From Sphingomonas sp. DG1-23 (lineage in GTDB: Bacteria > Pseudomonadota > Alphaproteobacteria > Sphingomonadales > Sphingomonadaceae): DNA of 64,000 nt. The notes beneath the pieces were generated by a model. It was given only the letters and a program-made list of their open reading frames with translations. It was not told the DNA's origin and did no database searches. Position numbers and translations under genes: made by a program. Location of the stretch: assembly GCF_030730875.1 (NCBI RefSeq), contig NZ_JAVAMA010000004.1, positions 186,001 through 250,000 on the forward strand, written 5' to 3'. The stretch's first letter is position 1, and every line of letters begins with the position of its first letter. Positions 42,906 through 52,023 of this stretch are shown piece after piece.

Positions 42906-44432
42906 ATGATCAAACACGCTCTCAACGTCACCCGCGAACAGGATTTCGCCGCCTGGTATCAAGCCGTCATCTCGGAGGCCGATCTGGCCGAGGAGAGCGG
43001 CGTGCGCGGCTGCATGGTCATCCGGCCGTGGGGATACGGCATCTGGGAACGGATCCAGCGGCTGCTCGACGATCGCATCAAGGCGACCGGCCACGAGAAT
43101 TGCTATTTCCCGCTGTTCATCCCGCTCTCCTATTTCGAAAAGGAGGCCGAGCATGTCGACGGTTTCGCCAAGGAGATGGCGGTGGTCACGCATCACCGCC
43201 TCGTCCAGAAGGACGGCAAGCTCGTTCCCGATCCCGAGGCGAAGCTCGAAGAGCCGCTCGTCGTGCGGCCGACCTCGGAGACGGTGATCGGCGCGGCCTT
43301 TTCGCGCTGGGTGCAGAGCTGGCGCGATTTGCCGGTGCTGATCAACCAATGGGCGAACGTGGTGCGCTGGGAGATGCGCACCCGGATGTTCCTGCGCACC
43401 TCCGAGTTCCTCTGGCAGGAGGGGCATACCGCGCATGCCAGCGAGGCCGAGGCGCGCGAGGAGACGATGAAGATCCTCGAACTCTATCGCAGCTTCGCCG
43501 AGGATTGCCTCGCAATGCCGGTGGTCGCGGGCGAGAAGCCCGAGAATGAGCGCTTCCCCGGCGCGGTCTCGACCTATTCGATCGAGGCGATGATGCAGGA
43601 CGGCAAGGCGCTCCAGGCGGGGACCAGCCACTTCCTCGGCACCACTTTCTCGAGCGCGCAGAACATCAGGTTCCAGAACGCCGAGGGCGAGCTCGAGCTG
43701 GCGCAGACGACGAGCTGGGGCGTCTCGACCCGAATGATCGGCGGCGTGATCATGGTGCACGGCGACGACGATGGCTTGCGCGTGCCGCCGCGGATCGCGC
43801 CGTGGCAGGTGGTGATCGTGCCGATGCTGCGCGATCAGCCCGAGGATTCCGAGATCGTCGCTTATTGCAAGACGCTGCAGCAGGAATTGTCGGTGTTCGG
43901 CGTGTTCGGCGAGCCGGTTCGCGCGCTGCTCGACCTGCGCCCGGCCAAGGCGGCGACCAAACGCTGGGGCTGGGTCAAGAAGGGCGCGCCGATCGTGATC
44001 GAGGTCGGCGGGCGCGACATGGCCGGCGGCAACGTCTCGGTGATCCGCCGCGACCGGCTCTATCGCGAGGACGGCAAGCTCGACAGCATCGTGGTCGCGC
44101 GGGGGCAGTTCGTCGACGAGGCGACGCAGATGCTGGAGAGCATCCAGCAGGCGCTGCACGCGCAGGCGCGCGCGCGGATGGACGCCAATATCCGCCGCGA
44201 CGTGAGCGATTTCGCCGCGCTGGAAGCGGCGTTCGAAGGCGACAAGCCGGGCTGGCTCGAAGTGAACTGGTCGCGGCCGAGCGGTGCCGAGCTCGACAAG
44301 GTGGTCGAGCGGCTCAAGGCGCTCAAGCTCACCTTCCGCAACGTGCCCGGCGACGCCGCAGCGGCGGAGGGCGCGTGCATCTTCACCGGCGCGCCCGCGG
44401 TCGAGCGGATTTTGGTCGCGCGTGCGTATTGA
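42906..44432 (+). CDS. proS: Prolyl-tRNA synthetase, archaeal/eukaryotic-like type
   Basis: Class II synthetase of 508 aa charging tRNA-Pro. Motif 1 region is RPWGYGIWERIQ, motif 2 contains WANVVRWEMRTRMFLRTSEFLWQEGHTAH, and motif 3 is near GGVIMVHGDDDGLRVPP, which is characteristic of the archaeal/eukaryotic-like ProRS. There is no editing insertion as in the Escherichia coli type, and the anticodon-binding domain (about 285-400) is followed by a C-terminal extension ending in a Tyr (VARAY). This form is found in several bacterial groups. It is followed by a hairpin repeat. Confidence 0.95.
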   Translation: MIKHALNVTREQDFAAWYQAVISEADLAEESGVRGCMVIRPWGYGIWERIQRLLDDRIKATGHENCYFPLFIPLSYFEKEAEHVDGFAKEMAVVTHHRLVQKDGKLVPDPEAKLEEPLVVRPTSETVIGAAFSRWVQSWRDLPVLINQWANVVRWEMRTRMFLRTSEFLWQEGHTAHASEAEAREETMKILELYRSFAEDCLAMPVVAGEKPENERFPGAVSTYSIEAMMQDGKALQAGTSHFLGTTFSSAQNIRFQNAEGELELAQTTSWGVSTRMIGGVIMVHGDDDGLRVPPRIAPWQVVIVPMLRDQPEDSEIVAYCKTLQQELSVFGVFGEPVRALLDLRPAKAATKRWGWVKKGAPIVIEVGGRDMAGGNVSVIRRDRLYREDGKLDSIVVARGQFVDEATQMLESIQQALHAQARARMDANIRRDVSDFAALEAAFEGDKPGWLEVNWSRPSGAELDKVVERLKALKLTFRNVPGDAAAAEGACIFTGAPAVERILVARAY

Positions 44433-44445
44433 TCTTCCCCGGATC

Positions 44446-44471
44446 GTCGTCCCGGCGTTCGCCGGGATGAC
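44446..44471. repeat. Hairpin after proS
   Basis: gtcgtcccggcg (44446-44457) pairs with cgccgggatgac (44460-44471) with one G-T pair and a two-base tip. It lies between proS and the oxygenase gene. The sequence gtcatcccggcg is the ends-type seen in the 1630 and 37571 elements. Confidence 0.6.
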
Positions 44472-44483
44472 GGGGTAGGGCTG

Positions 44484-45083
44484 GTGCGCACGCTTTTTTC
44501 CACGCTGCTCTATCAGCAGAAGCTCGGCGACGACGCGTTGATCGAGGAGCTCGAAGCCTCGTGCCTTCAGCTCGCCCAGGACGATCGGGCGGGGCGCAGC
44601 TGGGCGAAGGAGCATGGCTATCAGGGCTATACCTCCTACGCCTCGCTCGACGATCTGCCGATTCGCGATCCCGCATTCGCCGATTTGAAGCGCCTGCTCG
44701 ACAAGCATGTCGCGAAGTTCGCCGAGGCCTGCGGGTTCGATCTGGGCGGCAGGAAGCTCAAGCTCGACAGCCTGTGGGTCAATGTCCTGAACGGTGGCGG
44801 CGGGCATAGCGGGCATGTCCATCCGCACAGCGTGGTCTCGGGAACGGTCTATGTCGCGCTGCCCTCGGGCGCGCGCGGGCTGCGGCTCGAGGATCCGCGG
44901 CTGGCGATGATGATGGCGGCGCCGCCGCGGCGCGCCGATGTCGCCGAGGCGCTGCGCAGCTTCGTCGAGGTGGTGCCCGAGCCGGGTACGGTGCTGCTCT
45001 GGGAGAGCTGGCTGCGGCATGAGGTGCCGCCCGGATCGGGCAAGGGCAAGAGGATCAGCGTGAGCTTCAACTATCGCTGGTAG
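44484..45083 (+). CDS. TIGR02466-type 2OG-Fe(II) oxygenase-like protein
   Basis: Protein of 199 aa with the double-stranded beta-helix pattern of 2-oxoglutarate/iron oxygenases. NVLNGGGGHSGHVHPHSVVSGTVYV supplies the candidate metal His residues, and GTVLLWESWLRHEVPPGSG supplies the distal His, followed by an Arg (KRISVSFNY) for 2-oxoglutarate. It matches the TIGR02466 family, whose substrate is unknown. The start is GTG at 44484, with few good ribosome-site bases upstream. No functional link to neighbours is evident. Confidence 0.8.
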   Translation: MRTLFSTLLYQQKLGDDALIEELEASCLQLAQDDRAGRSWAKEHGYQGYTSYASLDDLPIRDPAFADLKRLLDKHVAKFAEACGFDLGGRKLKLDSLWVNVLNGGGGHSGHVHPHSVVSGTVYVALPSGARGLRLEDPRLAMMMAAPPRRADVAEALRSFVEVVPEPGTVLLWESWLRHEVPPGSGKGKRISVSFNYRW

Positions 45084-45096
45084 CGGGAGGGGGGAC

Positions 45097-46119
45097 ATGG
45101 TCGATCGACGGACGTTGCTCGCCGGTGTGCTGATGCTTCCGGCGGCGGCGCGCGCCGGGGAGCAATGGGACGCGATCGTCGATCCGCGCACCGGCACGCT
45201 CGGCAAGGCGCTCGATCAGGCCGCGGTGGCGGGGGGGCGTCCCTTTCGGATATTGGTGCGCGAAGGCGCCTTGGTCGAGAAGCCGACGATCACCGTTCCC
45301 AACGTCACGATCGTCGGAAGCGGGCGGAACACCGTACTCAGCTTCGGCAGCTATGCCGGGCTCAAGCACCCCGACGGCGCCAATACGGGCACCGGGCGCA
45401 CCGGCACGCTGACGCTGGCCGCGCCGGGAACGACGCTTCGCAACCTCACCATCCGCAACAGCTTCGATTATATCGGTGCGAAGCGCGACAGCGCCGGCAA
45501 TGGCGCGCAGGCCGTGGCGCTGGTGATCGGGCGCGAAGCCGACCGGACGCTGATCGAGCATTGCTGGCTCGAAGGCTATCAGGACACGCTCTACGTGCAG
45601 GGCCGGTCGCGGATCGCCGACTGCCGGATCGCCGGCGGCGTAGATTTCATCTTCGGCGGCGCGGCGGCTTGGTTCGAGCGCTGCGAGATCGTCACCCGCT
45701 TCGTCCCGAACGTTCCCGAATTCGGCTATCTGACTGCGCCGAGCACGCCGCTGGACCAGCCTTTCGGACTGGTCTTCTCGCATTGCCGCCTGACCCACGA
45801 GCCCGGCGTCCGCGCCCGTTCGACCTGGCTCGGCCGGCCGTGGCGCGCGGGCGGCGACATGAAGCTGACCGGGCAATCGGTGTTTCTGGATTGCTGGATG
45901 GGCGCGCACATCAAGCGCGCGGGCTGGACGTGGATGGGCTATAAAGGCCCCGACGGCGGGCAGCGCCGGCTTCCTCCCCAGGAAGCGCGGTTGTACGAAC
46001 ATGCCAGCCGCGGGCCAGGGGCGGGGCCCGCTTCGCCGACGCGGCGCTTCCTGAGCGCGACGGAGGCAGCGCAATTCACGCGCACGAACATACTCGGCGA
46101 TTGGAACGGTTTGGGTTAG
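45097..46119 (+). CDS. Pectinesterase (CE8 family)
   Basis: Secreted pectin methylesterase of 340 aa, removing methyl esters from homogalacturonan. MVDRRTLLAGVLMLPAAARA is a Tat- or Sec-type signal ending near residue 20. The beta-helix motifs are GYQDTLYVQG (catalytic Asp), GGVDFIFGGAA (second Asp) and TWLGRPW (substrate Arg), all as in family CE8. It begins 13 bases after the oxygenase stop. It is the only pectin gene in the housekeeping block and shows no operator of the fucose locus, so it may be constitutive. Confidence 0.9.
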   Translation: MVDRRTLLAGVLMLPAAARAGEQWDAIVDPRTGTLGKALDQAAVAGGRPFRILVREGALVEKPTITVPNVTIVGSGRNTVLSFGSYAGLKHPDGANTGTGRTGTLTLAAPGTTLRNLTIRNSFDYIGAKRDSAGNGAQAVALVIGREADRTLIEHCWLEGYQDTLYVQGRSRIADCRIAGGVDFIFGGAAAWFERCEIVTRFVPNVPEFGYLTAPSTPLDQPFGLVFSHCRLTHEPGVRARSTWLGRPWRAGGDMKLTGQSVFLDCWMGAHIKRAGWTWMGYKGPDGGQRRLPPQEARLYEHASRGPGAGPASPTRRFLSATEAAQFTRTNILGDWNGLG

Positions 46120-46151
46120 GGTGCTGCGGCGGGGGGCGTCTGGAGGAAGCG

Positions 46152-46502
46152 ATGTCTCGCATCACCTTGTTCGCCGCGGCGCTGGCGGTCACCATCCCGG
46201 CTGCAGCGCTCGCGCATCACGGCTGGAGTTCGTACGACGAGAGCAAGCCGCTCACCGTCACCGGCGCGCTGCAAAAGGTCGCCTGGTCCAATCCGCACGG
46301 CAGCGCCGAGATGCGCTGGCAGGGCAAGCAATGGCATGTCGTGCTCGCGCCGGTCGCCCGAATGGAAGCGCGCGGGCTGACCGCGGCGATGATCGACAAG
46401 GGCCAGACGGTGACCCTGACCGGCTATGCCCGCAAGGACGGTACCGCCGAGATGCGGATCGAGCGCGTCCAGGCCGGCGGCAAGACGATCGAGCTGCGCT
46501 GA
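46152..46502 (+). CDS. Small secreted DUF6152-like protein
   Basis: Exported protein of 116 aa. The ATG at 46152 has ggaggaag upstream and gives a signal peptide ending ALA. The mature start HHGWSSYDESKPLTVTGALQKVAWSNPHG is the mark of DUF6152, a small beta-barrel-like (OB-like) periplasmic family with His residues at the N-terminus that could bind metal. Function unknown. The next gene, a small membrane protein, starts 3 bases after its stop, so the two are an operon. Confidence 0.82.
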   Translation: MSRITLFAAALAVTIPAAALAHHGWSSYDESKPLTVTGALQKVAWSNPHGSAEMRWQGKQWHVVLAPVARMEARGLTAAMIDKGQTVTLTGYARKDGTAEMRIERVQAGGKTIELR

Positions 46503-46505
46503 GGC

Positions 46506-46991
46506 GTGGACGCAGCGCTGCTGACCTTCGCTTCATGGCTCGACGCGATCGGCGTGGGGCAATGGGCGAAGGGCAGCGCGTGGGTCTATCCGCTGGTGAA
46601 CAGCTTGCACCTGCTCGGGCTGGTGATGCTGGTCGGCGGTATCGGCGTGGTCGATCTGCGGCTCGCCGGATTCTGGCGCGGCCTGCCTGCCGCCGCGTTG
46701 TCGCGTGCGCTGACGCCGATTGCGCTTGTCGGGCTGGCGCTGCTGGCGACTAGCGGGACGGTGTTGTTCGCAGCCGATGGCACGGCACTGGCGCGCTCGG
46801 TGACCTTTCACCGCAAGCTGGTGCTGATCGCGCTCGCGCTCGCAAATGCGCTGCTGTTCCGGCTGGTGTGGCAGCGGCGGGTCGAAGCCGGCGAAGAGGT
46901 GCCGCCGCTGATCGGGCGAGCGAGCGCGCTGGGGTCGCTGGCGATGTGGCTGGGCGTGGGAGCGTTGGGGCGCCTGATCGCCTATAGCTGA
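46506..46991 (+). CDS. Small integral membrane protein (DUF6644-like)
   Basis: Protein of 161 aa with about four transmembrane helices (around residues 30-55, 65-90, 102-120, 140-160). The GTG at 46506 lies 3 bases after the DUF6152 stop. HLLGLVMLVGGIGVVDLRLAG and a paired His in FHRKLVLIALALANALLF resemble di-haem or copper-resistance-type membrane proteins, but no motif is decisive. DUF6152 and DUF6644 genes are often adjacent, as I recall, so they probably work together in the envelope. Confidence 0.78.
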   Translation: MDAALLTFASWLDAIGVGQWAKGSAWVYPLVNSLHLLGLVMLVGGIGVVDLRLAGFWRGLPAAALSRALTPIALVGLALLATSGTVLFAADGTALARSVTFHRKLVLIALALANALLFRLVWQRRVEAGEEVPPLIGRASALGSLAMWLGVGALGRLIAYS

Positions 46992-46997
46992 GCCGGG

Positions 46998-47330
46998 TCA
47001 GCAGATGACGAGGGTCAGTGAACGCATCAGGCTGCGTTCGATCGGTGCGTCGAAGCGGCAGCCGATAGTGTCACCGTCGTTCCACACCACCGTCGCGGCG
47101 ATCGGCAGGCCGCCATGAAGGCGCAGCCACAGGCGTTCGCCTTCGGGATGTTCGCCGGCGCAGGCGAGGCGGCAGCCATAGACCGAGAGATCGTCGAGCG
47201 TGGCTTCGACCGCGGCTTCACCCTGTTTGCGGACGGTGGCGCGGCTGACAAGGATACGGTGACGCGGCGCGCTGCGCTGTTCGACGAGCGCAGGTCCTAC
47301 CGTTCGATACTGCGAAAGCCTCGTTGCCAT
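46998..47330 (-). CDS. PilZ-domain protein
   Basis: Single-domain protein of 110 aa likely to bind cyclic di-GMP. The N-terminal Arg motif is QRSAPRHR (residues 18-25) and the second motif is DLSVYGCRL (DxSxxG type, residues 47-55). A WNDGDTIGCRF strand follows. It has no partner domain. It lies convergent to the small membrane protein gene and downstream of glpD on the same strand; no operon is obvious. Confidence 0.85.
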   Translation of the reverse strand: MATRLSQYRTVGPALVEQRSAPRHRILVSRATVRKQGEAAVEATLDDLSVYGCRLACAGEHPEGERLWLRLHGGLPIAATVVWNDGDTIGCRFDAPIERSLMRSLTLVIC

Positions 47331-47380
47331 GTTCGTCCTGCCCCCGGCGGAAACGCTAGGGAGCAGTTATCAACAAGTGG

Positions 47381-48838
47381 TTAAGCGAATGTTGCAGTCC
47401 ACCACCGGGTAAATGCGTCGCGCTCGGCGTCGGTCAGGTGCAGCCCGAGCTTCGAGCGGCGGAACAGCGCGTCGTCGGGGGAGCGCGCCCATTCGCGGTC
47501 GTGCATCCAGCGCGCCTCGATCTCGGTCAGGCCCGCGCCGAACGCTCGGCCCATCGCCGCTTCGTCGCGCGCGTCGCCGAGCAACTCGCCGATCAAGGTG
47601 CCATAGGCATGCGCCATCCGCCGCGCGCGATCCTCGCCGAGAAACGGCCAGCGCGCCCGGACATGATCGAGATGCAGATCGAACCCCGCGATCATCCCGC
47701 CGGGAAAGGCCCGCGCACGCGTGCGGCAACGCGGCGCGATGCCGAGCAGCGGGCCGATCTTGTCCATCGCCTCTTCGGCAAGCGCGCGGGCGGTAGTGAT
47801 CTTGCCGCCGAAGACCGAGAGAAGCGGCGGGCCTTCGCCGTCGAGCTCGAGCACGTAATCGCGGGTGACTGCCTGCGCCCGGTCGGCGCCGTCGTCATGA
47901 AGCGGGCGCACGCCGGACCAGCTCCACACAATATCGGCGGGCGAGACCTGTCGCGTGAAATAGCGGTTCACCGCGTCGCAGAGATATTGGATCTCCTCTT
48001 GCGAACAGACCGCATCTTCGGGGCGCTCGACGGGTATGTCGGTGGTGCCGATCTCGGTGAAGCCGCCCTCATAGGGGATGGCGAAGACGATCCGCCGGTC
48101 GGGCTGCTGGAGGATATAGGCATGGTCGCCTTCGAACAGCCGCGGCACGACGATATGGCTGCCTTTGACGAGACGAACCTGCGACAGAGTCGCAATAGAT
48201 AGCGTATTGAGAATCGTTCGCACCCAAGGTCCGGCGGCGTTGACCAGTCCTCGCGCCTCCACGACGCGTCCGTCGGACAGGCGCGCGCGCCATATGTCGC
48301 CGGCGCGATCGGTGGAGAGGAGTTCGGTACGCGTCGCGACTTCGGTGCCGTGGGCGGCGGCGTCGAGGGCATTGGCGAGGGTGAGGCGGGAGTCGTCGAC
48401 CCACGCGTCCGAATAGACGAACCCGCGATGCTCGCCGGCGAGGGGGGCAGTGAACGCGGTGTCGGTGGGTCTCAGGCTGCGCGAGCGCGGCAGCGAAGAT
48501 CGGCCGGCGAGCATATCATAGAGCCACAGCCCGGTGCGGACGACCCACCACGGCCGCACCGAATGGGCATGCGGCAGCACGAAGGTGAGCGGTCGGATCA
48601 GGTGCGGTGCGGCTTCGAGCAGCCGCTCGCGTTCGTGGAGCGCTTCGCGGACGAGGCGGAACTCGTACGTTTCGAGATAACGCAGCCCGCCATGGATCAG
48701 CTTGGTCGAGGCCGAGGAGGTGTGGCTGGCGATATCGTCTTTTTCGACCAGCAGGACCTTCAGGCCGGCGAGCGATGCCTCGCGGGCGATCGCGCAGCCA
48801 TTGATCCCGCCGCCGACGATGAGGAGGTCGTACGCCAC
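47381..48838 (-). CDS. glpD: Aerobic glycerol-3-phosphate dehydrogenase
   Basis: FAD flavoprotein of 485 aa that oxidises sn-glycerol-3-phosphate to dihydroxyacetone phosphate at the membrane. The FAD fingerprint is LLIVGGGINGCAIARE, followed by TSSASTKLIHGGLRYLE, NAAGPW and FGGKITTARALAEEA, all typical for GlpD. The start is GTG at 48838, only 10 bases after the POT transporter stop, so it may be read from that operon. No glpK or glpF is seen nearby. Confidence 0.93.
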   Translation of the reverse strand: MAYDLLIVGGGINGCAIAREASLAGLKVLLVEKDDIASHTSSASTKLIHGGLRYLETYEFRLVREALHERERLLEAAPHLIRPLTFVLPHAHSVRPWWVVRTGLWLYDMLAGRSSLPRSRSLRPTDTAFTAPLAGEHRGFVYSDAWVDDSRLTLANALDAAAHGTEVATRTELLSTDRAGDIWRARLSDGRVVEARGLVNAAGPWVRTILNTLSIATLSQVRLVKGSHIVVPRLFEGDHAYILQQPDRRIVFAIPYEGGFTEIGTTDIPVERPEDAVCSQEEIQYLCDAVNRYFTRQVSPADIVWSWSGVRPLHDDGADRAQAVTRDYVLELDGEGPPLLSVFGGKITTARALAEEAMDKIGPLLGIAPRCRTRARAFPGGMIAGFDLHLDHVRARWPFLGEDRARRMAHAYGTLIGELLGDARDEAAMGRAFGAGLTEIEARWMHDREWARSPDDALFRRSKLGLHLTDAERDAFTRWWTATFA

Positions 48839-48848
48839 CGCGACATCG

Positions 48849-50204
48849 CTAGAGCAAATCCGAAGCGGGATCGAGCAAGTGTTGCAGCGGCTTGCGGACG
48901 AGGAAGATCAGCAGCGCGCCGCCAAAGGCGATCGCCGCATCGAGGATCCAGAAGCCGGCATTGCTCATCTGATCGTAGAAACCCCCGACCCAGCCCATCA
49001 GCGTCGACCCGACGAACAGCGAGAGATAGGCGCCGCCCATCAAGGTCGAGGTGAAGCGCTCGGGCGCCGCCTGCGAGATCAATGCGAGCAGGATCGGCCA
49101 GAACCACATGAACGCCACGCCCATGCCGAAGAAGCCGGCGAGCGCCCAAAGCACCGAAACTCGGCCGTCCGCCCCCGCGGTGGCGCAGCCCAGCGCGAAG
49201 AGCAGTGCCGAGGCGCCGATGATCACCGATCCGATGCCCATCTTGGCGATGCTGCCCGGCTCGCGCCCGCGCCGCGCCTGCCACGCCCAGAGCGCTACGA
49301 GCGGCGTCGCGATGGCAATGCTCGAAAAGGCCTCGACTGAATTGAACCAGCTCGCCGGGACGGCGCCGAACGGCGAGAGCAAGTCGACATGCTGATCGAT
49401 CCAGACGATCCCGATGTTCCAGATCATCGGATAGGCGATGTTCGCCGGGATGGTAAGCGCGATCAGGCCGATCAGCGCCCAGGTCCGCCGCCGTTCGTGC
49501 GCGGTCAGCGGCGGCAGGGCGACATGGTCGACTCGTTTCGGCTCGACATCGACGAAATGACGCTGTCCGGCGAGATAGATGCAGAAGGCCACCAGCATCA
49601 CTGCGGCGGCGAGCGCGAAACCCGCATGCCACCCATAGATCGCCGCGACGCTCCCCGCGCCCAGCGGTCCGAGCACCGCGCCGATATTGATGCCGGTCGC
49701 ATAGAGCGTGAAGCCGCGGGCGCGCAGCGATTCGGCTTCGGCGGGGTAGAGCGCGCCGACCTGCGCCGCGATATTGCCCTTGAGGCAGCCCGAGCCGAGG
49801 ATCAGCATCACCAGAGCGACGAGAAAGGTCGTATCGAACGACATAGCCAGATGCCCTGCGCTCATCAGCAACGCGCCGAGGATCACCGTCCGCCGTGCGC
49901 CCAGCCAGCGATCGGCGAGTAACCCGCCGAGGATCGGGGTGAAATAGACCAGTCCGCTATACCAGCCGAAGATCAGCGAGGCGAAAGCCTGGTTCGATAT
50001 CGGGCCGCGCAGTTCGAAGAGGCCGCGCAGCTGCGCGAGCCCAAGGACTTGCCCGGCATGATCGGGCAGGAGCAATTGCTTGACCAGATAGAGCGCGAGA
50101 AGTCCGGTCATCCCGTAATAAGAGAAACGTTCGGCCAGCTCGGTCGCCGCGAGAAAAGCGAGACCCTTGGGGTGGGCGGCGCGGGGTATAGTGCTGTCAG
50201 TCAT
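48849..50204 (-). CDS. POT/PTR-family proton-peptide symporter
   Basis: Inner-membrane transporter of 451 aa importing di- and tripeptides. The ExxERFxYYG motif is ELAERFSYYGMTGLL near the N-terminus, and FTPILGGLLADRWLGARR is the conserved loop of the family. The start at 50204 (MTDSTIPRA) has gagg upstream; a longer reading would overlap the preceding gene. It lies in the S9 peptidase-DUF5695-DUF6055 cluster and could import the peptides those enzymes release. Confidence 0.9.
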   Translation of the reverse strand: MTDSTIPRAAHPKGLAFLAATELAERFSYYGMTGLLALYLVKQLLLPDHAGQVLGLAQLRGLFELRGPISNQAFASLIFGWYSGLVYFTPILGGLLADRWLGARRTVILGALLMSAGHLAMSFDTTFLVALVMLILGSGCLKGNIAAQVGALYPAEAESLRARGFTLYATGINIGAVLGPLGAGSVAAIYGWHAGFALAAAVMLVAFCIYLAGQRHFVDVEPKRVDHVALPPLTAHERRRTWALIGLIALTIPANIAYPMIWNIGIVWIDQHVDLLSPFGAVPASWFNSVEAFSSIAIATPLVALWAWQARRGREPGSIAKMGIGSVIIGASALLFALGCATAGADGRVSVLWALAGFFGMGVAFMWFWPILLALISQAAPERFTSTLMGGAYLSLFVGSTLMGWVGGFYDQMSNAGFWILDAAIAFGGALLIFLVRKPLQHLLDPASDLL

Positions 50205-50214
50205 CGTCGCCACC

Positions 50215-52023
50215 TCATTTGCGCCAGACATAATTCGGTTTCGCGGTGACTTCGGCGGGCGCGCCGGTCAGGTCGGCGCCGCGCTTCGGATCGCTCGCCG
50301 CCGCCTGATCGACGAAGCCAGAATAGGCGCCGCGGGCGAAGGACGCGCCGCGTTGCTCGACATCGCCGATCAGCTGCGCGGTGCCCGAAAGCACGATGTT
50401 CTTCTCATATTCGCCGATGCCCAGAAAGGTCGTGGCGACGCGGGCGTCGTCTTTCACGATCGTATTGCCGCGGATCACCGACAGCGCCGAGACGCGGGCG
50501 CGGCCGAACAGCTCTCCGCCATCGATCACGGCATGGTCCTCCACCTGCGCCTGATCGCGCACGCTGCCCGAAAGCACCCGCGCATAGGGACCGACATAAG
50601 CGGATGCGTCGACCTTGGCGCCCGCCGCGACCCAGCCGCCGCCATTCTTATGCCGATGGCCGCCCGCAATCGGCGCGAGAGCCACGGGCGTGGCACCCGC
50701 GAACTGGACCATCCACGGATAGCGGTAGATCGAGTGCCAAGGCTGTTCCCAGCGGATATGCTGGAATTGCGCGGGGGTGGCGACGACGATCAGGTACAGG
50801 CCCTGGTCGTCAGGCCGGAGCGCCAGCGTCGTCTCGGCATCGGCACCGCGCTGGAGCGGCGAATAGCGGCTCTTGCCGGCGACATCGACTGCGATCAGGC
50901 CCCAGCGCCAGTCCGGGGCGGGGGCGGGGATCGCGGCGGGTTCGTCGGCAAGGCCGGGCAGTTTGGTGGTGGCCGAGGCGCGCTGCACGACGCCGCGGAA
51001 CGTGGCGGTGACGCGGGTCGCGCCGGTATCGGGGGCCAACCTGACCAAATTGTAACCCCAGCGTTGCGGCGCCCACGCCGCAGGAACGGCGAAGCGACGC
51101 TTCGCCAGATCGAGCGGATCCAGCAATGTCGTGCGCAACAGCCGGTCGCCGGTCTGCGGTTCGTAGCCGCCATATTCGCGGCGATAGATCGCGCCCTGAT
51201 CGGATCCGTCCGGATTGGTATAGTCCCAATGGGCATTGTGCATCGCCCAGTCGCCGAATGCGTCGTTGAGCTGCGTCAGAGTCCAGCCCTGATTGCGCAT
51301 CAGCACTTCGATCGGATCGGCCCGGTCCGCGCCAGCGCTTCCCTGTCCGGGAGCCTTGCGCCAGATGTCGTTGACCACGGCGTAGCCGAAGCGGTTCTTC
51401 AGATATTCGAGGAACTGCCAGTTGCAGTACCGCACCCGGCTCGAGCCGTAATAGAGATGCGGGTAATTGACCGACAGCACCGAGCAATGGGTGTTGCCGC
51501 GGAATTCGGGAAGCTGGGTGGTCATCCAGTTGGCGTGGCTCTCCCACAGCCAGCCGCCAAAAGGCGTATCGCGGAACGATCCGGTGCCGCCCTGCAGCGA
51601 ATGGGTCAACTCGTGGGCGAGGCCGAAGCGGTCCTTGAGCCCGCCGGGCCCGATCCACATGCCGATATTGCCGGCATCGTCGACTCCGCCGGTCAGGCCG
51701 TAGCTGGCGTCGATGAAGACATTGGTCTTACGCTTGGTGGCGGTGACGCAATCGGGCTCGGGGAAATCGAGCGTGCCGATGAAATAGGACCAGACGGCCT
51801 CGAGATGTTCGCCCGCCGCTTTGGCGACCTGCGTGGACACGAGATCGCCGGTCCAATGGAAGGCGAAATGCGGCGTCTCGTAGCGCAGCGGCAGCTTCGC
51901 ATTGGGATCCGCGGGATCGGTGGCAACCGGCGACCACGCGCCGGCGACGCATGCAGCGCTCGCGCTACCGCCGCCGGAGACCAACGCGAGCCCCAGGGCG
52001 GCGGCGGTAACGCGAAGCCGCAT
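50215..52023 (-). CDS. DUF6055-like secreted protein with HELTH motif and hexapeptide-repeat tail
   Basis: Exported protein of 602 aa. The signal peptide ends SASA near residue 23. HELTH at 137-141 and WESH at 160-163 resemble a gluzincin-type zinc site, so a metallopeptidase or metallo-glycopeptidase is possible. The middle part is beta-rich. Residues about 470-590 contain hexapeptide-type repeats (VDASAYVGPYARVLSGSV, VEDHAVIDGGELFGRA), which suggests a left-handed beta-helix. The start overlaps the DUF5695 stop by one base (TGATG). Function is not established; the peptidase operon points to glycoprotein breakdown. Confidence 0.75.
   Translation of the reverse strand: MRLRVTAAALGLALVSGGGSASAACVAGAWSPVATDPADPNAKLPLRYETPHFAFHWTGDLVSTQVAKAAGEHLEAVWSYFIGTLDFPEPDCVTATKRKTNVFIDASYGLTGGVDDAGNIGMWIGPGGLKDRFGLAHELTHSLQGGTGSFRDTPFGGWLWESHANWMTTQLPEFRGNTHCSVLSVNYPHLYYGSSRVRYCNWQFLEYLKNRFGYAVVNDIWRKAPGQGSAGADRADPIEVLMRNQGWTLTQLNDAFGDWAMHNAHWDYTNPDGSDQGAIYRREYGGYEPQTGDRLLRTTLLDPLDLAKRRFAVPAAWAPQRWGYNLVRLAPDTGATRVTATFRGVVQRASATTKLPGLADEPAAIPAPAPDWRWGLIAVDVAGKSRYSPLQRGADAETTLALRPDDQGLYLIVVATPAQFQHIRWEQPWHSIYRYPWMVQFAGATPVALAPIAGGHRHKNGGGWVAAGAKVDASAYVGPYARVLSGSVRDQAQVEDHAVIDGGELFGRARVSALSVIRGNTIVKDDARVATTFLGIGEYEKNIVLSGTAQLIGDVEQRGASFARGAYSGFVDQAAASDPKRGADLTGAPAEVTAKPNYVWRK

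Noticed and set aside
45067..46074. A 335-codon minus-strand frame opposite the pectinesterase
   Set aside because: The plus strand carries all CE8 motifs; the minus frame is a shadow.
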